This document shows, piece after piece, positions 11,533 to 21,439 of a DNA stretch of 64,000 bases. Under the pieces are notes generated by a model that ran no database searches, was not told the origin of the DNA, and was given only the letters and a program-made list of their open reading frames with translations. The translations under genes were made by a program, and so were the position numbers. Within the stretch, counting starts at the first letter, position 1. The number at the start of each line of letters is the position of its first letter. Source of the DNA: Wallemia ichthyophaga EXF-994 (Eukaryota; Basidiomycota; Wallemiomycetes; Wallemiales; Wallemiaceae); contig NW_008806285.1 of assembly GCF_000400465.1 (NCBI RefSeq), positions 124,001 through 188,000 of the forward strand. The letters are read 5' to 3'.

Positions 11533-11915
11533 ATGACTGGAGGTATGAGCAAAGTAAGCATGAGCATCACCAGCTTTGTTCGTCGCCTAACATATTCGTT
11601 TAGGTAGACCAACAATGGGGCAAGACCGACAACCAATTGCCAGACCACTCCCACAGACAACCAGGTGCTCCATACGAGACCGGTCAAACCCACTCCCACA
11701 AGACTGGTGACTCCCACGACCAACAATCTATTGCCAACAAGCTCGCCGGTACTTCCCACTTAGAGAAGGAAGAGCGCAAGGCTGAGAAGGAGGGCGGTAA
11801 GCCACCAACCGCTCCAGCCGTTTGGCACGGCAACGAGCCATCAAAGGGTGCTAAGGTCGACGAGGACCTCGGCAAGGAAGACGAGAAGGTCTTGCACAAG
11901 AAGGGTCTTGCCTAA
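11533..11915 (+). CDS. small hydrophilic His/Lys-rich protein, unknown
   Basis: Exons 11533-11553 and 11604-11915, joined over a 50-nt intron with GTAAGC donor and CCTAAC branch-like site, give 110 aa. The protein has no hydrophobic segment and is rich in His, Lys, Gly, Glu and Asp. Recognisable stretches are WGKTDNQLPDHSHRQPG, QSIANKLAGTSHLEKEER and AVWHGNEPSKGAKVDEDLG, which look conserved rather than random. Preferred codons (AAG, GGT, CTC, GCC) are as biased as in ribosomal protein genes, suggesting high expression. Composition resembles small disordered stress or hydrophilin-like proteins, but I do not recognise a family and assign no function. Confidence 0.75.
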
Positions 11916-13527
11916 ACGACTTCACGATGTTAATGTTTGCATGTATACGATAATTTGCTAAATTTGATTGCATAGTTGATTTAATCTGGAGTTCTGTGTA
12001 CTGAGTGAGCGCTATGATTGCACTATGGATAAATCGTTTGGACAGATTATAGAATTCTCCTGATTTTCATAAACTCGTAAAGGTCTACCACCTCAAGACC
12101 AGGGACGTAGGTCACAACACTGTGATGAGGTCAAACTTGAGCGATGGTGATATTTCTGTAAAGCAACTGGTTTACGAAAAAGTCTTTGGTTTGTTTGCAA
12201 TTATCAGTCTTTAGTTGCGCTGTACAGTTGTTCAACTTGATTTGATATGTTGCAAGGGGAGCAATTTAGCGTCTTGAAAATCGAAGTTTTTACCGTACTT
12301 CCTTCTAAGATTCCAACGCCGCCTCAAACGCTTTCACATCCTCATTATTTGAAATCTCGAAATCCACTGACCGGAAGCCAACCCCGCGATTTGTGTTTTA
12401 ACGCCCTCCGCTTTTCTATACCTAAATCTCTTCCTCCGATTGTAAAGTGAGGCGGAACGGCAATAATGTTCCCCTGGAGCCAGGTTTGACAGCTGTAAAC
12501 GCCATGAGACGTAAAATGTTTTCTGCGATTATAGAGCTGAATAATGAAGATTTTTGGTGCTTGTCGTTTCTAGAAGACAAAATAAAATGTTTTTGTCCAC
12601 GAAGAGCGCGAAATTATCCGTATCTAACCTGTAGCGTGCTCCAGAGCGATTTTAGACCATTGCTTCCGATCAGCGTGCAAGGCGCTTTTTGGAGCGCCAG
12701 GATAACTATAGCAAAATCATGTTCTTTCTAGTCAAAGACTAATCAAACTATTTTATTTAGAGATCATCAAAAGTCGTAAATCACCATCTGAGACGAGATA
12801 GGTGATGATCGAGAAATCCAACTCGGTGGGTATTGAGCGTGGGGTTGATATGGGGATGTATTTGGAATGCTGCAAATGGTATGGAACTGATGTATTTGGC
12901 AAATGGTTCAAAAGCACAGAATATCTTATCTCTGCATTCGACTTCTCACTTTCTAGGTCATTTGCAGGGTAGCTTGAGCATATTCAATTCAATAAACTGA
13001 ATTCTACTATTTTAAGCATATGAAAGTACTAAAGGAACTATTCAAAGCGCCCTGTGATTCCACAAACACAACTGGAAGTTATCTGATATAAATCCGAGTC
13101 ACTGTATTCATCTAATGTGCAAAAGAATATCGAATTGGGTGATTTCGGGATTCAGCGAGGATTACATGTGTATCAAATCTACATGCTGACCACCTTTGTT
13201 TATCATGCGCGGCTGAGCGGAAGAGAGAAGACTAGTGCTTAAAAGACACCGGTGTATCTGGCAACTTGCAGTACGAAACCAAAGTAATTTCCATGGTTTC
13301 GGCTGAGATTCTCGTGGTATTGATGTCTTTGAGGCTGCAATGTGCGCTAGTTTTAGTGATAGTATCTACGCTCGGGAGTATTGACGATATCGGGGTAGAG
13401 ATGATAACAGGACAGGGTCAAGAGCTCAATTACCCATAAGCATTTTAAATTCATGTTAAATCACAACTCGAATACTTTGAAAAACTGTTATCGCTTCGTA
13501 GATCAAAACATCCATCTCCATATACCA
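11916..13527. other. 1.6-kb intergenic stretch without recognisable gene
   Basis: The longest unassigned stretch of the window. Open frames at 12247-12450 and 12447-12731 lack splice support, codon bias or recognisable motifs. I saw no tRNA-like cloverleaf, long repeat or hairpin. It contains AT-rich segments and the leader of the Dbp7 gene at its right end. Confidence 0.5.
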
Positions 13528-15923
13528 AGTAGGTCTGAGAAGACCAGCAGAAACAACCTTTAACGTATATTAGTGGATGACGGATTACTCCTCAACTTTA
13601 CCAGCGGCGGTTCTCGTCAAGATCGTAGCAAAAAAGGTGGTAGATGGACAGATAGGTGAGCCTCATCTGCAATGCTTGGACACAGGCGCTTAACTTAAAC
13701 CGCAGAGCATCGGCTAAGCAGACAATGAAGCGCAATCAGCGCTACAGTGCAAAGCAGCAGAAAGCTAGCCAGCCAACCCAACCACAGCAACAGCTAGAAC
13801 CACAGGCAGCCCAGTCTGATCCACCGGCTAAAAAGCAGAAAGGCATTAACAATGATGCCCACGGTGAACAATCCAATCAACCAAGCCAAAACAACCAAAA
13901 GAAGCACGTTGTTTCATCTCTTTTCACTTTCAATCCAAAGGTAGAGGAAGAGCAGCAACAAATAAACTCAAAATCACTTGAACACCCCCAGCAGCAGCCT
14001 TCCAATGCGCCACTTGCATCGACGAGTACTTTTGAAGGTGCCAAACTGCACCCGCTTCTCATTCAACATCTTCGCGATAAACTCGAGATCAAAGCACCCA
14101 CTCCAATACAGAAACTGGCATTGCCGACACTTCTGCAACCTTCTGTTGATGAGAACAATGTACTGGCATCCAGAGATGTCTTTATACAATCTCAAACTGG
14201 ATCTGGTAAAACGCTCGCTTATCTGTTACCAATCATACAAGATTTGCTGCCAATGGGTGAGCTATCATTCATTGATAGAAGCATCGGTACACTGGCTATC
14301 ATATTGGCACCTACTCGTGAACTGGCTAGACAAATCTTCGATGTTCTTGAAAATCTCCTTCAATTGAGTTTGACATTAAGAGGTGTCCCAGAAGAAGAGC
14401 AGCAGAGATTGACTAGGTGGCTTGTAGGTGGTCTGCTGACTGGTGGTTCTACTCGTACGCACGAAAAAGCTAGACTGAGGAAGGGATGCCCTATTATTGT
14501 CTCTACGCCGGGTAGGCTTCTCGACCACTTGCAGAACACAACCTCATTCAACGCATCCAAATGTCGTTGGTTGGTTCTTGATGAAGCTGATAGATTGATG
14601 GATCTGGGCTTCGAGGAAACCATTACTGGTATTATTAAGGGACTCGAGGGTCGTCGCAAGCTTACAAAGAAAGCCGTCGAGGAAGGCAATCTCTCTGAGG
14701 TTGGTGGTTGGAATTTTGATTACAGACGGCGAAACATACTCTGTTCAGCGACGATCAGAGAGGATATACAATCATTTGCTAGTCAACAGCTGCTCAATCC
14801 AGTAGTGCTTAAGGAGAGCGACATCAAGAAGGAAGCTGACGGTGAAACAGCCACGACGAATGATGAGGCAACCAAGTTCACTCCACCAGCGCAATTAACT
14901 CAAAAGTACGTGCAAGTACCACTCAAACTCCGTTTAGTTGCTTTGCTGGCGTTGTTGCGATCACTTCTTACGTCGAAAGACAACGAGCAAGGTAACAGGA
15001 TCATAACGTTCTTCAGTTGTACAGACTCAGTCGACCTCCACTTCCAGTTGTTCGGTGGGGTATCTATGGACGATGCGGGTAGGAGAAATGTAGATGATAG
15101 ATTGAGCGTGACGTGTCCAATCCTGCCAAACACAAAAATTTACAGACTCCATGGTTCGATGTCATTGCAGAATCGTTTGAACACAGTCAAGGAATTCACC
15201 GACAAGAAATCCCAGCAACCAGCTATCATGTTCTGTACATCGGTCGCATCTAGAGGTTTGGATATGCCCTTAGTCCGAGCAGTTGTGCAGGTAGATCTTC
15301 CAACGGAGGGCGGAGCAAACGAGTACGTCCACAGAGTCGGTAGAACAGCCAGAGCAGGTAAAGGTGGTGAGGCGTGGTCATTTGTAGCTCCATCGGAGAT
15401 AGGTTGGGTAGAGTGGTTGACAAACCAATTGGACCCTGACCACAAGTCCATCAAACTGAACAGCGTATCTGTTGATAATGTACTCAAGCGTGGTTACGGT
15501 GGACAAGGAAATGAGTTTGAAAGTAGAGCTACAGATGTACAGACGTCTCTTGAAAGATGGGTGATTGCGTCACCAGAGAACTCTCAACTGGCTAGAAAAG
15601 CTTATCTGTCACATATAAGAGCATATGCTACACATCCACTCGATGAGCGCAAGTTCTTCCATGTCAAGCTTCTTCATCTTGGTCACTTAGCTAAGGCTTT
15701 CGCTTTGCGTGAAACACCAACGACTGCGAGCACAACTAAAGGTGATGTGGCTCAGACCAAGGACAACCAGAAACAACAGACCATCGAACAGAGAATGCAA
15801 GATTCTGTTAGGAGGATTGGTAAAAACACAAAGCGAGATGGCGAATTCGCAAACAATGACACGAGTGAATTCCAAACTTCGATATCAGGATATGACATGA
15901 AGCCAAGCAAAAGGAAGCGTTAA
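13528..15923 (+). CDS. DBP7: DEAD-box RNA helicase Dbp7/DDX31
   Basis: A nucleolar ATP-dependent RNA helicase for 60S ribosomal subunit assembly. The coding exons are 13528 (the A of ATG only), 13574-13655 and 13706-15923, giving 766 aa. The second exon reads MDDGLLLNFTSGG and ends GGRWTD, matching the conserved Dbp7 N-terminus, so the split start codon is favoured over an internal Met. Motifs in order: Q-motif PTPIQKLALP, motif I QTGSGKT, PTRELARQ, TPGRLLDH, DEAD in VLDEADRLMDLGFEE, SAT, and HRVGRTARAG. The C-terminal Dbp7 block SHIRAYATHPLDERKFF with HLGHLAKAFALRE confirms the subfamily. The region between residues 40 and 140 is Gln/Ser/Asn-rich and disordered. Confidence 0.93.
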
Positions 15924-16096
15924 TTGTAATTGATTAATTTATTATTCATATAGAAATACTCATCTAAAAAAAAAAAGAAAGTAAATGTTGAATTACAATG
16001 CTGCGAAATGATATATTTATTATGCAATGCTAAGTTGGTGCTGAATATTTGGAGTGATGTTTTCGGCTTTTGTAGCGTTTACGTGGTGTACATGGT

Positions 16097-18902
16097 TTAC
16101 ATCTTGAAGAGGAAGCCCATATCTTCCGGTGACAATCTACCCATCGCAGCATCGTCACGACCGATAGCAGCATCAACCATGGCAGATTTCTTTTCTTGTA
16201 GTTGAACAATACGGCTTTCGATGGAGTCTTCAATAACGAGCTTGATGCATTGGACGGGTCTCCGCGCACCTAGTCTGTGTACTCTGTCCATGGCTTGGTA
16301 CTCGACAGCTGGGTTCCACCACGAGTCCATCATGTACACTCTCGAGGCTTCAGTCAAGTTAAGTGCAACACCACCTGCTTTGAGCGATACTAGGAAGACG
16401 GTGCAGTGTACATTCTTCATAAAATGCTGTACAACTGCGTTCCTAGTCTGCGGTGTCATGTTGCCTTCAAGTCTACAGATCTGAGTGTGAATTAGCAATG
16501 AGTGGGGTATTGTACCTCAGGCATCACCCACATTAAATCCAGCCCTCTTGAGTCTCCATGCAACCAGATCAAGGAAGTTGACAAACTGGCTGAAGACAAG
16601 CGACTTGATAGTACAGTCCTCTCTTTGCAACTCAGTCAGCTCCTCAACCAGTGCCTCGATTTTTGTCGATGATTTCCAGTGAGCCATGTCGAGTCTGCCC
16701 GTGATGCCATTCGGCTTGCTCGTCTTCAGGCCCTCATCTTCGGCACGCTCTATTGAAGGTTGGTTAATATCGATCGAGATCGGGACGTGGCAAGATGGAC
16801 ATTCTGGCTGCTCGACCAGACTGCCAGTCAAATACTCAGTGATGCAAAGACGACAGAAGGCGTGGTGACAGCGTGCGTCAATCGCGTCTTCTGCTATGTC
16901 GTTACAGATCCTGCATACATGCTCATCTGATAAGTCTTTGCCATACTCTGTAGTACGACTCTTGAGAACAAGATCTGGATGACATGCCATCTGGCGCATA
17001 CGCGTAATGAGTGAGAAGATGTTCGAGTAGTTGTTCAAAATGGTACCTTGGTCAATATACGAAGAGAAAGCGCGTCGAACGTCACTGTATAGAGACAAGT
17101 AGATGTCACGCTCTTCTTCGGAGAAGAAGTCTCTGCGGCACTTGACGATACGCGGTGGCAAGCCGAGATCATCAGCTCGCTCGACTTTGGTGCGGCGGAG
17201 CATCATTCTGTCGAGCAGAATTTTGAGCTTCTTAAAAGCGGTCAAACCTTCACCAACCATACCATACCTTTGGATGGGTGTAAGAATCTCGTTGTTCCAA
17301 AAACAGACGTGATTCATTGGTGATTCACCGCAGTAGTCGCAGTGGCGTCTGTCGGAGAAACTCCAATTCAACGACTTACACTTGGACTTTTTACCGTAGT
17401 AATAAGCGAATGGATCAGCGCCAATAAAACGAACGAGCGAGTAGAGTTCTCCAACTCTATTTTGCAGTGGTGTACCAGAAAGGCACCACTTGAAGTTACT
17501 TTTCAATCCAAAGGCTGCTTTGGAAGTGTTGGATGATCTTTCTTTAATGTTATGAGCTTCATCGAGAATAATCCTGTGCCAGTTTATTGCGTGCAACGGA
17601 CTAGGCTCTTTGATTTTCGAGCCTTTCCTCTGTCTGCCATACTGCTGTATACGAAATGCTGACTCCATCACGGAATAGGATGTCATTACGACATCGTATT
17701 TTTTCAAATCTGCTATGTTTTTGGTACGAGAAGCGCCGTGCCACAGCAATACGTTCATTCCGTCAGTGTAAGATTCTATCTCATTTTTCCATTGGACAAC
17801 GGCGATGGTGGGAGCGACAATAAGGTTTGGTTTCTTACGGTCGCTCAGCAACAACGCGATTGTCTGAATAGTCTTACCCATACCCATCTCATCAGCAAGC
17901 ATACCGCCTTTCCATGGACCCTTCTCTTGTTCCTTCATCCAATACAATGACTCTTGCTGGAAGGGGAGCAGCTTGAGCTTGAGACCAGGGGGAGAAGGGA
18001 GCGTCTGGGGCTTCTGTGGTACGATATCTCTTGACAAATCACCCCAAACATCCTTAAGTTCGGGATGCCAACAACCGAGAGCGACTTGGTTCCTGAAAAC
18101 AATGAGCGAAACAAGATATGCCAAGTTGGCACTCACATTTCACCACGCGTAAGCGTTTTGCGACCAAGTTCTTTTTTCAGTTTTGTCCTCTCTTGTATCT
18201 CAAACTTGTCACGCTGTCTTTTCAAGGCTGCGATGCGCTTCCTCTCGTCTGCCATAGCTTGTTTCTCTTCTTGCGTGAGTTCATCGTTATCCTTGAGGAT
18301 CTTTGGCAATGGCTTGATCTCTTGGACATCGTCGTCGGAAATGTCATGGGGATTATCAGCCTCGTTCGAGGCAACAATGGTAACGTCGTTGTCGCTGGCT
18401 TGTTCAAATTGATCGGCATATTTAATGCTTTCATCATCGGAACTAATCTATTACGTGCGTCAGAGCGCGTCTTATCACTTCTTTATAAGCACTTACGTCA
18501 ACCTTATCGTTAAACGTGGGCTTTCCGTTGGCTGTTTCAGTTCTCTTCCTCTTTGGCTTTGCGTCGACTTGAGTGTATAATGCTTCCATGTGCTCATCCT
18601 CATCTACATCCACCTTGTAATCTTCTTCCTCGTCGTCGTCGCCAATGTCATCTTGCTGCTCGTATTTGTCGTCGTATTCCAATTCATCGTCATCGCTGGG
18701 CTCTTGTTCTAACTCCTCCTGAAAGGTAATCTATATCAGCTTCAACTGTCTTCATTCCTCATGGAGCACCCACATTGACGTCGTCCTCAGCTTTGGCAAT
18801 GTTGAGTGATTCCACTGCCATTTTGGTATCTTGATCATCTGATGTATTGGTGCTATTCACAGTACTAGACCGCGTACTGGCTCTAGTGCTACGCCTTGCC
18901 AT
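16097..18902 (-). CDS. RAD16: Rad16-type SNF2 ATPase with RING finger
   Basis: Acts with Rad7 in global-genome nucleotide excision repair of untranscribed DNA and as an E3 ligase component. Exons are 18774-18902, 18497-18718, 18137-18447, 16532-18092 and 16097-16480, giving 868 aa. The N-terminal third is acidic (Asp/Glu runs) and then charged helical. The helicase core has GGMLADEMGMGKT (motif I), ILDEAHNIK (motif II DEAH), SGTPLQNR, and in the C-terminal lobe SLKAGGVALNLTEAS and DRVHRLG. Inserted between the lobes is a C3HC4 RING starting CRICNDIAEDA. The last intron falls between WRLKRAGFN and ICRLEG. The gene starts only 53 bp after the IMP3 stop on the same strand and is convergent with DBP7. 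Confidence 0.93.
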
Positions 18903-18955
18903 TGCGATGGGAGTATTAAACAAAGAAATGAATAAAAATTACAAGTCTATTGAAA

Positions 18956-19725
18956 TCACAGCAGGTCAAAGTCATCAAGCTGTTTCTAGTGTAAGAAATC
19001 CACCAAGACCGCTTAACGCCACTCACCTCATCGTTGTAGTTCATTACAGTTCTCTTGATCTTGGACGTGTCTACCCATGTAACGAAGTCTTCCATATTCC
19101 TGTGCATGTCAGTGTGTTCTATCCCTCCACTCACCCACTCACCTCGTTACCAAGAAGGCTGGATCTGTAATTGTATCTGGACCAACACGCAAATGACCTT
19201 GCTCGATATATTGAGTAGCCTAGACGCTTTAGAGTTATTCCAGCGAGTGTATCCCACCCACAGTCTTCACGCTCTCACAGAGCTTATTCCTCACGCAAAC
19301 AACGGCCAATCTTCTCCTGCAGAAACTAGCCACGCTGATCTTCTCCACGTCGCTAAGCTTCGAACCGATATTGAGCAGTCCCATCTCATAACCCTTGGCC
19401 AATAACTGAGTCTCCATTTGGTGTCGGTATGGGTCTTGCGCTGATAGCAGACTCAATCTGTGTGCCATCTGCCTCATCGATCCGCAAAGTCTGTTGTATT
19501 TGGCATAGTCGTCTCTTCCTTGCAAATGATACCTCCTCATAACCTTTATTTCACGCAGACTTGCATCCTGCTTCCACTGCAAGTTTGTTAGCTAACTTTC
19601 AGTGGTGCAGCATACACTAACATTGACAAAGTCGACCTTCTTAAGAAGTCTGCATGTTTTTAGACGCGTCCTTTTTACTATACACCCCTTACTTACTTCT
19701 GCTCGTGGTGTTTGAGATTACGCAT
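18956..19725 (-). CDS. IMP3: U3 snoRNP protein Imp3
   Basis: A uS4-like RNA-binding protein of the small-subunit processome that helps U3 snoRNA pair with pre-rRNA. Exons are 19697-19725, 19622-19649, 19262-19576, 19143-19219, 19027-19099 and 18956-18985, with five introns of 41-47 nt, giving 183 aa, the same length as yeast Imp3. Conserved text crosses every junction: MRNLKHHEQKLLKKVDF, VNWKQDASLREIKVMRRYH, IEQGHLRVGPDTI and NMEDFVTWVD. The S4 RNA-binding fold spans roughly residues 110-165. Exons 1, 2 and 6 are only 28-30 nt. It sits directly upstream of RAD16, with 53 bp between stop and start codons. Confidence 0.95.
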
Positions 19726-19858
19726 ATGATCACAGCTAAGAAAGAAGGTAGAATATATTATGACATTTTCAATTACAAGGGACAAACGCATTACTTTATA
19801 TGTGGAATCACTATAATAAATCATTGATTGTTGGAGCGTGTTTTCAGGCCTCCAAATT

Positions 19859-20845
19859 TTACTTTTTTGACTTCTTGCCAGATTCCTAAAGTTGAATTAG
19901 TCGTTGTTCCTTTTATTCCCGCTTACTTACTTTCTTAGCAGCCTTTTTTGGTGGCTCTGGTTGTGGCTCTGGCTCTGATTCAGATTCTGAAGAGTCAGAC
20001 TCGGATGAACCTGATCCCGATGAGTCAGATTCTGAAGAGCCTGAGCCTGATTCAGATTCTGAAGACTCCTCCGACTCTTGTGCTGGCTCTGGTTGCTTTT
20101 CTTCTTTCTTTGGCTTGGATGTCTTGGATGCTGGAGCCGTCTCCTTCTTCTCATCCATCTTGCTAGCAGTAGCTTTTGAGGACTTTGGCTCATCCTTTGC
20201 AATCTTCTTCTCCTCCTTCGTATCTTGCTTTGGTTTTTTCTCAGCTGGCTTCTTTGGAGCTGGCGTTGTTGAAAATCCTTCGTTCTCTCCTTTTTTGCGC
20301 CAGAGTGCCTCCCTACCAGACTTAACGTACTCATCTCTTTGCTGCTCAAACACATCAATTGACTTTTGGTACTTTTTGTTATATTTTTCTTTTTCAGCAG
20401 GATCAATTGAGTTCCACTCCTTGCCAACTTGACTCATGAATTGAGGTTGAGTTTGGGATGGATCTTTCTTGAGGCGCATGTCATTTTGGAAGAGGAGGTA
20501 AGCTGAAGCAGGTCTCTTTGGAGCTTCTGGGTCCTTTAAAGGCTTCAAACTCTTCTTTGTGAGTTGAAGATCCCTGTCGTTGTCGTAGAAGATTTTCTTG
20601 ATTACCCGTAATTGTGAGTCCATAGTTCTGGCTGTATTTGCGAGTGTCTCAAAGAGCGCATTTTCAAGTGGCGTATGCTCAATTGGTGGTTTCTCCTCCT
20701 TTGGTGAACCATCAGCAGAGCGCTTGTTTGAGGTTTGCGGTGATTGCTTTTTGTCACTTTCATCTTGCTTAACCTCTTTAACATCCTTCTTGGAGCCCTT
20801 TGGAGTTTTTGTAGGCGATTTGGTTGAGTTTGCTGCGACGGCCAT
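19859..20845 (-). CDS. HMG-box chromatin protein (Hmo1-like)
   Basis: A DNA-bending, non-sequence-specific chromatin protein. Exons are 19931-20845 and 19859-19885 (313 aa); the 45-nt intron removes a premature end and adds a short ESGKKSKK tail. The single clear HMG box (about residues 108-172) has PKRPASAYLLFQNDMR and VGKEWNSIDPAEKEKY. A region before it (about 60-100) resembles the N-terminal domain of Hmo1-type proteins. After residue 190 come Lys/Pro-rich stretches and a long Ser/Glu/Asp repeat (about 255-290), which would be heavily phosphorylated if similar to other acidic-tail proteins. Yeast Hmo1 binds rDNA and ribosomal protein promoters; assigning that role here is inference. Confidence 0.82.
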
Positions 20846-21439
20846 AGTAAAAATTTGATTTCCCTATTAAATTTGTAGATGGAAGTTTGTTTGAAGGGGG
20901 GATGCGCGCGCGATTGAAATGTAATAGAACGGGGCGCTTCAAATTTAATAGGGAACCCCCATATTGAATGTGTAAAAATCATGAAGATGAATGATTTTTT
21001 TGAGCTTAATGAGATTTTTGGTGTTTGTGTGTGTGTGTGTGGTACTAGTGCTAGAGAATAGCAAAGCTAGAGAACTTGTTGGGCTGGCTGCAGACGTTGG
21101 TTACATCAACCCAACTAAGACAAGAAGAAATATGGAATTTAAAAGTGAAAAGAGTTTTGTGGCTTTTTATATGCCTCTACCGCTCCTTACCTCGCCTTAC
21201 TTCGCCTTTGCAAGTTAAAGTAGCGAACAATGGATTCAGCGAATGGGTTAAGAAAAGTGCTGATATTAGGTTATAAGATCAAATGAGCAGCTCAAAAGCA
21301 GATCAAGCCTTGAAATAGCAGCCTCAGATTGAGTAGCAAATTCTCGGGGTGTGTATAAAGGTTTTACCCTCTTGGACCTCAACACCCACCAACACTCATC
21401 AACACTCATCACAAGCAGAGAGATTGCAAGGTGCTCAAT
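20846..21439. other. divergent intergenic region with GT microsatellite
   Basis: About 590 bp between the HMG-box gene (-) and the PNUTS-like gene (+). It holds a short (GT)n run near 21020-21041. Close to the right-hand gene, the triplicate CACTCATCAA-like direct repeats at 21381-21412 are visible. No gene seen. Confidence 0.5.

Noticed and set aside
12247-12731. Candidate short genes in the empty 1.6-kb stretch
   Set aside because: Neither frame has codon bias, a credible splice site or a recognisable motif, and both are at chance length.
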